A program made the translations under genes and the position numbers. The notes below the pieces were generated by a model that worked only from the letters and a program-made list of their open reading frames with translations, was not told the DNA's origin and did no database searches. Shown here piece by piece: positions 1 to 11,800 of a stretch of 64,000 bases of DNA. The number at the start of each line of letters is the position of its first letter. Position 1 is the first letter of the stretch. Origin of the DNA: Mimachlamys varia. Its lineage: Eukaryota; Mollusca; Bivalvia; Pectinida; Pectinidae. The stretch spans positions 57,555,186-57,619,185 of the forward strand of contig OX392529.1 in assembly GCA_947623455.1 (NCBI GenBank), in the 5' to 3' direction.

Positions 1-164
1 CGTATTACTTCTCTAATGGCAGTAGCTCATCTAGTCACAAGTCTTATTATATCAACTGATATTAGCAAGATATCAGCAAGATTACCAGTTTTGGGATATA
101 GCTGCGTAACTTATACAGATACTTATACAGATGATAGTTAAGTAATGGATAATGACCGAAACCT

Positions 165-274
165 GGATAATGACCGAAACCTGGGATTTCTTCGGAATAC
201 AACCTAGAGATGAGGGCGCTGGCTCGAATCTCTGGGTTGTATTCAGAAGAAATCCCAGGTTGAGGTCATTATCC
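165..274. repeat. Foldback (MITE-like) inverted repeat
   Basis: Two 40-nt arms (165-204 and 235-274) are inverted complements with only about four differences. The left arm starts GGATAATGACC and the right arm ends GGTCATTATCC. The pairing extends inward through AGAGA/TCTCT, leaving a loop of about 20 nt. An 18-bp direct duplication of the left-arm start lies just upstream at 147-164. No coding capacity is seen. The structure fits a non-autonomous foldback or MITE element, but I cannot name a family and see no clear target-site duplication. Confidence 0.7.
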
Positions 275-339
275 GACTTAAACCAATGCGTTCCTTTGTT
301 TAAATAAATACCACTTATAAAATAAATACCAGTTTTCAC

Positions 340-1155
340 GGTTCACTGGTCACGCACGAATATGTAATAAGTATAAGCGCAACAGTTATCCATGTACTTA
401 CGATTTATTTATTGCGATTTTATTTTCATCTGATTATATAATATCATTTTATATCATACATTGTATACATTCTGAGTGTAATCTTAGTTCATGTACAGTG
501 TAATATAATTTATGAGGAACTTTATAATAGTATTTTGACTTACCCGTGATCTCTCTTTAAACAGTATTTGTTGTATTTGTATTTTGTCTTTTGTTAAAAT
601 ACATATGTTCGTCCCAATTATTGCTAGTACGATCTAATGTTCTTTGTTATATGTAAACGGCGTTAAATAAAGTTTCTTTTATCTTTGGAATATCTGAAAA
701 ATTATAATAGAAAATTAACGAAAAGTTCTCGTGTAGTTTAATAGTATATTTAGTGCACTTAAATGTACCTTCATGTTTTCTTTACAGACATCCGAAGTGA
801 ACACGGAACTTAATTTACATTGTTATCTTTGTTACAAATAAAGAACATTGTAATGTAAATGTTTATGAGTTGATTATGTAAATCACTTGTCTTTCAGGAA
901 GGTTAAAATATTTAAACATATCTCGTCAATAAAAGCGTTTAAGCTTAACACATTATGTTAGTAAAGCGTGTATCAGGGTTCTTACAATAGAAACTGCTCT
1001 TCTAAATAACAAATTAAAGTATGGTCTACCTGTATTTAGTATTTGATTTTACTTATGTAGCCAGATTATGATATTTCCTTTGATTACATTAATATAATAA
1101 AGTGTTTCATTAATCATCATCACTGAACGATCCGATAATGTACTATGTTGCTGTG
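340..1155. other. AT-rich intergenic sequence, no gene seen
   Basis: This stretch has no credible open frame, RNA gene or repeat. It is AT-rich, with several AATAAA-like hexamers (for example near 665 and 838) that could end an upstream transcript outside the window, but nothing supports one. Confidence 0.5.
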
Positions 1156-1160
1156 TCCGT

Positions 1161-2600
1161 TTATCTATGACGCACGCTATATAAACTGTTTGTATCTAAA
1201 ATACCCGCTATATAAACTGTTTGTATCTGAAATACACGCTATATAAACTGTTTGTATCTAAGATACACGCTATATAAACTGTTTGCATCTAAAATACACG
1301 CTATATAAACTGTTTGTATCTAAAATAAACGCTATATAAACTGTTTGTATCTAAAATAAACGCTATATAAACTGTTTGTATCTAAAATAAACGCTATATA
1401 AACTGTTTGTATGTAAAATATACGCTAGATAATCTGTTTGTATCTAAAATACACGCTATAAACTGTTTGTATCTAAAATAAACGCTATATAAACTGTTTG
1501 TATCTAAAATACACGCAATATAAACTGTTTGTATCTAAAATAAACGCTATATAAACTGTTTGTATCTAAAATACACGCTAGATAAACTGTTTGTATCTAA
1601 AATACACGCTATATAAACTGTTTGTATCTAAAATAAACGCTATATAAACTGTTTGTATCTAAAATAAACGCTATATAAACTGTTTTATCTAAAATACACG
1701 CTATATAAACTGTTTGTATCTAAAATACACGCTATATAAACTGTTTATATCTAAAATGCACGCTATATAAACTGTTTGTATCTAAAATACACGCTATATA
1801 AACTGTTTATATCTAAAATACACGCTATATAAACTGTTTATATCTAAAATACCCGCTATGTAAACTGTTTGTATCTAAAATAAACGCTATATAAACTGTT
1901 TGTATCTAAAATACACGCTATATAAACGGTTTTATCTAAAATACACGCTATATAAACTGTTTATATCTAAAAATACACGCTATATAAACTGTTTGTATCT
2001 AAATTACACGCTATATATACTGCTTGTATCTAATATATACGCTATATCAACTGTTTGTATCTAAAATACACGCTATATAAAATGTTTGTATTTAAAATAC
2101 ACGCTATAAAATGATTGTATCTAAAATACACGCTATATAAACTGATTGTATCTAAAATACACGCTATATAAACTGATTGTATCTAAAAAAACACGCTATA
2201 TAAACTCCCTGTATCTAAAATACACGCTATATAAACTGCTCGTACAAATGTATCTCAAATACACGCTTTATAAATTGTTTGCATTTAAAATACACGCTAT
2301 GTAAACTGTTTGTATCTGAAAAATAGACAATATAGAGTGTTTGTTTCTAAAGCAAATGCTTTAAAAATTGTTTGTATCTAAAATACACACTATATAAACT
2401 GTTTGTATCTAAAATACACACTATATAAACTGTTTGTATCTAAAATACACGCTATATAAACTGTTTGTATCTAAAATACACACTATATAAACTGTTTGTA
2501 TCTAAAATACACACTATATAAACTGTTTATATCTTAAGCAAACAATATACAAACCGTTTGCATGTAAAGGACTTGCTATATAAACTGTTCGTATGAAAAG
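1161..2600. repeat. 31-bp minisatellite, about 46 copies
   Basis: The unit is 31 bp, built on CGCTATATAAACTGTTTG followed by TATCTAAAATACA. Copies are near-identical in the middle and degrade towards the right end (after about 2200). Each unit holds TATATAAA, a TATA-box-like string, so the array is a long run of TATA-like motifs 3-4.5 kb upstream of the receptor gene. No function can be inferred from this alone. Confidence 0.95.
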
Positions 2601-2749
2601 CAATCTTTCTTTATATTAGTGAAGGGTTCTTCTATTGAAGACATTGTCTTAATTTAAGATTCATTCATGATACCGAAGCCTGATAGCCCTGGTAGCATTG
2701 GAAGCTGACAGGTAATGCACAAGTTACGTATAAATCTATAGACAAGTTG

Positions 2750-4502
2750 ACAGGTATTCAATGTTAATACACAGGCATTCAATGTTAATACACAGGTATT
2801 CAGTGTTAACATAAGTATTCAATGTTAACACACACGTATTCAATGTTAACACACAGGTATTCAGTGTCAACATAATTATTCAATGTTAACACACGTATTC
2901 AATGTTAACACAATATATTCAATGTCAATACAAGGTATTCAATGTTTACACAAGGTATTCAATGTTTACACAAGGCATTCCATGTTAACACAGGTACTCA
3001 ATGTTAACACAAGGTACTCAATGTTAACACAAGGTACTCAATGTTAACACAAGGTACTCAATGTTTACACAAGGTATTCAATGTTTACACAAGGAATTCA
3101 ATGTTTACAAAAGGTATTCAATGTTTACACAAGGTATTCAATGTTTACACAAGGTATTCAATGTTAACATAATGTATTCAATGTTAACACAAGGTATTCC
3201 ATGTTCACATACAGGTATTCAATGTTTACACAAGGTATTCAATGTTTACACAAGGAATTCAATGTTAACACAAGGTATTCAATGTTTACACAAGGAATTC
3301 AATGTTTACACAAGGTATTCAATGTTTACACAAGGTATTCAATGTTTACACAAGGTATTCAATGTTAACATAATGTATTCAATGTTAATACAAGGTATTC
3401 CATGTTCACATACAGGTATTCAATGTTTACACAAGGAATTCAATGTTTACACAAGGAATTCAATGTTAACACAAGGTATTCAATGTTAACACAAGGAATT
3501 CAATGTTAACACAAGGTATTCAATGTTTACACAAGGAATTCAATGTTAACACAAGGTATTCAATGTTAACACAAGGAATTCAATGTTTACACAAGGTATT
3601 CAATGTTTACACAAGGAATTCAATGTTAACACAAGGTATTCAATGTTTACACAAGGAATTCAATGTTTACACAAGGTACTCAATGTTTACACAAGGTATT
3701 CAATGTTTACACAAGGTACTCAATGTTTACACAAGGTATTCAATGTTTACACAAGGTACTCAATGTTTGCACAAGGTACTCAATGTTTACACAAGGTACT
3801 CAATGTTTACACAAGGTACTCAATGTTAACACAAGGTATTCAATGTTAACACAAGGTACACAATGTAAACACAAGGTATTCAATGTTTACACAAGGTATT
3901 CAATGTTAACACAAGGTACTCAATGTTTACACAAGGAATTCAATGTTTACACAAGGTATTCAATGTTTACACAAGGTACTCAATGTTAACACAAGGTATT
4001 CAATGTAAACACAAGGTACTCAATGTTTACACAAGGTATTCATGCAATGTTTACACAAGGTACTCAATGTTTACACAAGGTATTCCATGTTTACACAAGG
4101 TATTCCATGTTTACACAAGGTATTCCATGTTTACACAAGAAAATCATTGTTTACACAAGGTATTCCATGTTCACATACAGGTACTCAATGTTAACAGAAG
4201 GTATTCAATGTAAACACAAGGTATTCAATGTTAACACAAGGAATTCAATGTTTACACAAGGTATTCAATGTTAACACACAGGTATTCAATGTTTACACAA
4301 GGTACTCAATGTTTACACAAGGTATTCAATGTTAACACACAGGTATTCAATGTTTACACAAAGTATTCAATGTTTACACAAGAAAATCAATGTTTACACA
4401 AAGTATTCAATGTTTACACAAGGTACTCAATGTTAACACACAGGTTTTCAATGTTTACACAAAGTATTCAATGTTAACACAAGGTATTCAATGTTTACAC
4501 AC
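2750..4502. repeat. 20-bp minisatellite, about 87 copies
   Basis: The unit is GTATTCAATGTTTACACAAG with frequent TTTACA/TTAACA and GTATT/GTACT/GAATT variants. Left-end copies are 21-22 bp and contain ACACAGG. Frames open through the array (for example 3061-3489) reflect the absence of stops in the unit. Variants change amino acids freely, so they are not genes. Confidence 0.95.
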
Positions 4503-5006
4503 GTCTTGAGAATTTTTCTGGCATATTTTCCTTTACAACTAATTGAAGATATAATGACATTAGACGCTATTGGATTTATTTAAACAACCATTGCAGTTCC
4601 GACTCTGTACTGCATCTGCTTGTAGACTGGCCTATTTCGCTAGTAAAGACCACACAATACCATGATCGAACTATTTGTATGTTTGATGGAAACTTTTGAT
4701 GCGTTGACTTTAGTCTTAAATATGAAGCCTGACATATAAAAGTAAAATCTTAAATATCAACACTTCTCAACGGTGAATAAGACAAGCAATTATTTTTTAT
4801 GCTGCACTGCTTGTCATATTGTTAAACGTACGTGTACAAATACACCGTGTGTGTGTATTGCGAAAATCCCATTTAACTAGAAATATGTAGTTACTGTACC
4901 TAACGAAACCCACCTACTTACAAAGCGTCGTCGATATGAAAGTCAGAACTAATGAACGTAGAACAAATAAAGACTATAATAATTTAAATATTTTGATATA
5001 TTAGAC
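4503..5006. other. Unique spacer between minisatellites
   Basis: About 500 bp of AT-rich sequence separates two arrays. I see no gene, RNA or repeat structure here. Confidence 0.5.
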
Positions 5007-5007
5007 C

Positions 5008-5455
5008 TGTTGATAATCTCAGTCACCTTTTGATAATCTCAGTCACCGTTGGATAATCTGTCACCTTTTGATAATCTGTCACCTTTTGATAATCTCAGTC
5101 ACCTTTTGATAATCTCAGTCACCTTTTGATAATCTGTCACCTTTTGATAATCTTAGTCATCTTTTTATAATCTCAGTCACCTTTTGATAATCTCAGTCAC
5201 CGTTGGATAATCTGTCACCTTTTGATAATCTTAGTCACCTTTTGATAATCTCAGTCACCTTTTGATAATCTCAGTCACCTTTTGATAATCTGTCACCTTT
5301 TGATAATCTTAGTCATCTTTTTATAATCTCAGTCACCTTTTGATAATCTCAGTCACCGTTGGATAATCTGTCACCTTTTGATAATCCTAGTCACCTTTTG
5401 ATAATCTTAGTCACCTTTTGATAATCTCAGTCACCTTTTGATAATCTCAGCCACC
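5008..5455. repeat. 18/20-bp minisatellite with 155-bp higher-order period
   Basis: The unit is CTTTTGATAATCTCAGTCAC (20 bp) or a shorter form lacking two bases. A rare variant beginning CGTTGG recurs at 5047, 5201 and 5357, showing a higher-order period of about 155 bp. The array ends about 280 bp upstream of the receptor start codon, so it lies in the promoter-proximal flank. Confidence 0.93.
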
Positions 5456-5682
5456 TTGACATAACGAAACACATTGCACGAGACACTTGTATGTATGTAT
5501 TTAGAGTGAAGTCAACTATTTAACTATCAACGTATAAAAATTATCCAGATATTTTCAGACGGTTTTGAATGTATGTATACCCGAGAATCAGTTTTGCGGA
5601 ACGTTAACGCACCCACCCATCGACTCACCACTGTAAATACAGACACTTACCTTTCCCCGCTGTTTGTATATTTATATACGTA

Positions 5683-5690
5683 TATATAAG
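5683..5690 (+). promoter_or_regulatory. Candidate TATA box of the receptor gene
   Basis: TATATAAG matches TATAWAAG and sits 44 bp upstream of the ATG at 5734. It would place a start near 5713 and a 5' UTR of about 20 nt. The surrounding sequence is generally TA-rich, so chance is a real alternative. An upstream non-coding exon cannot be excluded. Confidence 0.4.
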
Positions 5691-5733
5691 AAAACCTCCA
5701 CATTACCGACCCGTAAAGGGGGAGTTGTATGAC

Positions 5734-5800
5734 ATGGCAGACTTGGAGTACGTACTAGGGTACCTCCTGGCTATCACTCTTACAGAACTCTCAGCACAAG
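5734..5800 (+). CDS. Receptor exon 1: start codon and signal peptide
   Basis: This exon encodes 22 residues, MADLEYVLGYLLAITL then TELSAQ, ending in phase 1 before a perfect GTAAGT donor. VLGYLLAITL is the hydrophobic core and cleavage near LSA/Q is likely. The n-region is acidic (D3, E5) rather than basic, which is unusual. The ATG at 5729 reaches a stop within ten codons, so 5734 is preferred. The phase-1 end joins exactly to exon 2. Confidence 0.8.
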
Positions 5801-8800
5801 GTAAGTCGGTCGATGCTTTCCTTTGTATATGAAATATACATCATTTGTCGATTTCAAACTATGGCATTGTCGCTGTTTTATCAATACAAAGATATATCTA
5901 CGTATCTTAAAAGATACGAATAATGTCAACTTTGACAGGATTTCAGATTCATAATGGTTGATTGTTTGTATTTCGGTATATTACATCATTCCTATCTTGT
6001 CCTTGGAAATTGATACTGTGTTATTTTACTATTATTGTAACTTGTAATCGATGTTACAGGGTAAGTAAGTCATGGCTATAATCCCCCCCCCCCACCCCAA
6101 CCCAAACCCCACATCAACCCAAACCCCACATCAACACCCCAGAAATAACGACAATAAGCGACTTTCTGTTTTTTCACAAACAGTTATTTATATATACTTA
6201 TAAAACTTATATCTGTCTGAGTTATCCTGTAAGTGTGTGTTAAGTGACCTACAAAACTGTGACTCAACACCTTCTCAGCCTCTATCATTCCAAATGATAA
6301 GAAATTTCCTTTTTTTATCTCCCCTCCTCCCTACATCTCCTTTTCAGTTTTCATCGCATTCTTCACTTTACTAACTCGAAGTCGTTTACAATGTCTCCCT
6401 TGGTACATCATATGTAATTCTGGTTATGGCGTTATTAAAATCTGTCTTGTCAATGTCACGTTAATTCAAGATGACAGTGTAGATTGAGCTCAACATCAGT
6501 TGGCAGCGTCTTGTATAGCTTAAGTTGTCCCGGGGACACGACGTCACCAGTTATACAGTGTATCCGTGATCACCTGTAGCTCTATTACCCGGGGTACACG
6601 ACGTCACCAGTTATACAGTATATCCGTGACCACCTGTAGCTTTATTACCTGGGGATACGACGTCACCAGTTATACAGTGTATCCGTGATCACCTGTAGCT
6701 TTATTACCGAGGTACACGACGTCACCAGTTATACAGTATATCCGTGACCACCTGTAGCTTTATTACCTGGGGACACGACGTCACCAATTATACAGTATAT
6801 CCGTGATCACCTGTAGCTTTATTACCTGGGGTACACGACGTCACCAGTTATACAGTGTATCCGTGATCACCTGTAGCTCTATTACCCGGGGTACACGACG
6901 TCGCCAGTTATACAGTGTATCCGTGATCACCTGTAGCTTTATTACCTGGGGACACGACGTCACCAGTTAAACAGTATATCCGTGATTACCTGTAGCTTTA
7001 TTACCTGGGGTACACGACGTCCCCAGTTATACAGTGTATCCGTGATCACCTGTACCTTTATTACCGAGGTACACGGCGTCACCAGTTATACAGTGTATCC
7101 GTGACCACCTGTAGCTTTATTACCTGGGGACACGACGTCACCAGTTATACAGCATATCCGTGATCACCTGTAGCTTTATTACCTGGGGTACACGACGTTA
7201 CCAGTTATACAGTGTATCCGTGATCACCTGTACCTTTATTACCGAGGTACACAGCGTCACCAGTTATACAGTGTATCCGTGATCACCTGTAGCTCTATTA
7301 CCTGGGGGATACGACGTCACCAGTTATACAGTATATCCGTGATCACCTGTACCTTTATTACCGAGGTACACAGCGTCACCAGTTATACAGTGTAGACGTG
7401 ATCACCTGTAGCTCTATTACCTGGGGGATACGACGTCACCAGTTATACAGTATATCCTTGATCACCTGTAGCTTTATTACCTGGGGACACGACGTCACCA
7501 GTTATATAGTATATCCGTGATCACCTGTTGCTCTATTACCGGGGTACACGACGTCACCAGTTATACAGTGTATCCGTGATCACCTGTACCTTTATTACCC
7601 GGGGTACACGACGTCACCAGTTATACAGTGTATCCGTGATCACCTGTAGCTTTATTACCCGGGGTACACGACGTTACCAGTTATACAGTGTATCCGTGAT
7701 CACCTGTACCTTTATTACCGAGGTACACAGCGTCACCAGTTATACAGTGTATCCGTGATCACCTGTAGCTCTATTACCTGGGGGATACGACGTCACCAGT
7801 TATACAGTATATCCGTGATCACCTGTACCTTTATTACCGAGGTACACAGCGTCACCAGTTATACAGTGTAGACGTGATCACCTGTAGCTCTATTACCTGG
7901 GGGATACGACGTCACCAGTTATACAGTATATCCTTGATCACCTGTAGCTTTATTACCTGGGGACACGACGTCACCAGTTATATAGTATATCCGTGATCAC
8001 CTGTTGCTCTATTACCGGGGTACACGACGTCACCAGTTATACAGTGTATCCGTGATCACCTGTACCTTTATTACCCGGGGTACACGACGTCACCAGTTAT
8101 ACAGTGTATCTGTGATCACCTGTAGCTTTATTACCCGGGGGACACGATGTCACCAGTTATACAGTGTATCCGTGATCACCTGTAGCTTTATTACCCGGGG
8201 GACACGACGTCACCAGTTATACAGTGTATCTGTGATCACCTGTAGCTTTATTACCCGGGGGACACGACGTCACCAGTTATTATGTGTATCCGTGATCATT
8301 TGTAGCTTTATTACCTGGGGAACTCATTGTTTGTGTCTATGTGTACATTTTTGTATATACCTTTTACAAGATCAACAGGCTAGGTAATTATTGTATTCGA
8401 TATTTTGCACATACGCACGTCCTACATCCTGACCTGTTCGTGTTAAAAAAGGGGAACATGGTGAATATACATCAAAACACGATTAAATAAATATTGGAAA
8501 ATAACGACGATTGAAGTTTGCCTCCTAAAACAAATCATGTTCTTGAGTCGATTGATGTAAGTAAAATGTAATAAAACACTTTCGTTTCCCTCTCGGTAAT
8601 CGACTGAGTACGACTTCGAGCAGTGTAATAGGTGTATCTAACCAGTGTATGGGTGTATCTGAGCAGTGTAATAGGTGTATCTGACCAGTGTAATAGGTAT
8701 ATCTGACAAGTGTAATAGGCGTATCTGACCAGTGTAATAGGTGCATCTGAGCAGCGTAATAGGTGTATCTGACCAGTGTAATAGGTATATCTGAGCAGTG

Positions 8801-11800
8801 TAATAGGTATATCTGAGCAGTGTAATAGGTGTATCTGACCAGTGTAATAGGTGTATCTGAGCAGCGTAATAGGTGCATCTGACCAGTGTAATAGGTATAT
8901 CTGACAAGTGTAATAGGCGTATCTGACCAGTGTAATAGGTGTATCTGACCAGTGTAATAGGTATATCTGAACAGTGTAATAGGTGTATCTGACCAGTGTA
9001 ATAGGCGTATCTGACCAGTGTAATAGGCGTATCTGATCAGTGTAATAGGTGTATCTGACCAGTGTAATAGGTGTATCTGACCAGTGTAATATGCGTATCT
9101 GAGCAGTGTAATAGGTGTATGTGAGCAGTGTAATGGGTGTATCTGAGCAGTGTAATAGGTGTATCTGAGCAGTGTAACAGGTGTATCTGACCAGTGTAAT
9201 AGGTGTATCTGACCAGTGTAATAGGTGTATCTGACCAGTGTAATAGGTGTATCTGACCGGTGTAATAGGTGTATCTGAGCAGTGTAACAGGTGTATCTGA
9301 CCAGTGTAATAGGTGTATCTGACCAGTGTAATAGGTGTATCTGACCAGTGTAATAGGTGTATCTGACCGGTGTAATAGGTGTATCTGAGCAGTGTAATAG
9401 GTATATCTGAGCGGTGTAATGGGTGTATCTGACCAGTGTAATAGGTGTATCTGACCAGTGTAATAGGTGTATCTGAGCAGTGTAATATGTGTATCTGAGC
9501 AGTGTAATATGTGTATCTGAGCGGTGTAATAGGCGTATTTGAGCAGTGTAATAGGTATATCTGAGCGGTGTAATGGGTGTATCTGACCAGTGTAATAGGT
9601 GTATCTGAGCAGTGTAATAGGTGTATCTGAGCAGTGTAATAGGTTATCTGAATAGTGGAATAGGTGTATCTGAGCAGTGTAATAGGTGTATCTGAGCAGT
9701 GTAATAGGTGTATCTGAGCAGTGTAATAGGTGTATCTGACCGGTGTAATAGGTATATCTGAGCAGTGTAATGGATGTATCTGACCAGTGTAATAGGCGTA
9801 TTTGAGCAGTGTAATAGATGAATATGGGCAGTGTAATAGGTGTATCTGACCAGTGTAATAGGTGTATCTGACCAGTGTAATAGGTGTATCTGACCAGTGT
9901 AACAGGTGTATCTGAGCAGTGTAATAGGTGTATCTGAGCAGTGTGATAGATGTATCTGACCAGTGTAATAGATGTATCTGACCAGTGTAACAGGTGTATC
10001 TGAGCAGTGTAATAGGTGTATCTGAGCAGTGTAATAGGTGTATCTGACCAGTGTAATAGGTGTATCTGACCGGTGTAATAGGTGTATCTGAGCAGTGTAA
10101 TAGGTATATCTGAGCGGTGTAATGGGTGTATCTGACCAGCGTAATAGGTGTATCTGAGCAGTGTAATAGGTGTATCTGAGCAGTGTAATAGGTGTATCTG
10201 AGCAGTGTAATAGGTGTATCTGAGCAGTGTAATAGGTGTAACTGACCAGTGTAATAGGTGTATCTGACCGGTGTAATAGGTGTATCTGAGCAGTGAAATA
10301 GGTGTATCTGAGCAGCGTAATAGGTGTATCTGAGCAGTGTAATAGGTATATCTGAGCAGCGTAATAGGTGTATCTGAGCAGTGTAATAGGTGTATCTGAG
10401 CAGTGTAATGGGTGTATCTGACCAGTGTAATAGGCGTATCTGATCAGTGTAATAGGTGTATCTGACCAGTGTAATAGGTGTATCTGACCAGTGTAATATG
10501 CGTATCTGAGCAGTGTAATAGGTGTATCTGAGCAGTGTAATAGGTGTATCTGAGCAGTGTAATAGGTGTATCTGACCGGTGTAATAGGTATATCTGAGCA
10601 GTGTAATGGGTGTATCTGACCAGTGTAATAGGCGTATTTGAGCAGTGTAATAGATGAATATGGGCAGTGTAATAGGTGTATCTGACCAGTGTAATAGGTG
10701 TATCTGACCAGTGTAATAGGTGTATCTGAGCAGTGTAATAGGTGTATCTGAGCAGTGTAATATGTGTATCTGAGCAGTGTAATATGTGTATCTGAGCGGT
10801 GTAATAGGCGTATTTGAGCAGTGTAATAGGTATATCTGAGCGGTGTAATGGGTGTATCTGACCAGTGTAATAGGTGTATCTGAGCAGTGTAATAGGTGTA
10901 TCTGAGCAGTGTAATAGGTTATCTGAATAGTGGAATAGGTGTATCTGAGCAGTGTAATAGGTGTATCTGAGCAGTGTAATAGGTGTATCTGAGCAGTGTA
11001 ATAGGTGTATCTGACCGGTGTAATAGGTATATCTGAGCAGTGTAATGGGTGTATCTGACCAGTGTAATAGGCGTATTTGAGCAGTGTAATAGATGAATAT
11101 GGGCAGTGTAATAGGTGTATCTGACCAGTGTAATAGGTGTATCTGACCAGTGTAATAGGTGTATCTGACCAGTGTAACAGGTGTATCTGAGCAGTGTAAT
11201 AGGTGTATCTGAGCAGTGTGATAGATGTATCTGACCAGTGTAATAGGTGTATGTGAGCAGCGTAATAGATGTATCTGACCAGTGTAATGGGTGTATCTGA
11301 CCAGTGTAATAGGCGTATCTGACCAGTGTAATAGGTGTATCTGACCAGTGTAATAGGTGTATCTGAGCAGTGTAATAGGTGTATCTGACCAGTGTAATAA
11401 GTGTATCTGACCAGTGTAATAGGTGTATCTGACCAGTGTAATGGGTGTATCTGACCAGTGTAATAGGTGTATCTGAGCAGTGTAATAGATGTATATGAGC
11501 AGTGTAATAGATGTATATGAGCAGTGTAATAGATGTATCTGAGCAGTGTAATAGGTGTATCTGAGCAGTGTAATAGGTGTATCTGAGCAGTGTAATAGAT
11601 GTATCTGAGCAGTGTAATAGATGTATATGAGCAGTGTAATAGATGTATCTGACCAGTGTAATAGATGTATCTGACCAGTGTAATAGATGTATCTGACCAG
11701 TGTAATAGATGTATCTGAGCAGTGTAGTAGGTATATCTGAAGATTTTTGTCATGTACCCAAAATATCATCATTGGAAGGAATATGAATATAAAATTAAAG

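Noticed and set aside
3061..4477. Series of overlapping frames of 69-142 codons
   Set aside because: Artefacts of the 20-bp array.
8535..11753. 1,072-codon and 465-codon minus-strand frames as protein genes
   Set aside because: They are translations of a 22-bp tandem repeat. Units vary by replacement changes, overlapping frames are also open, and there is no domain or splice context.
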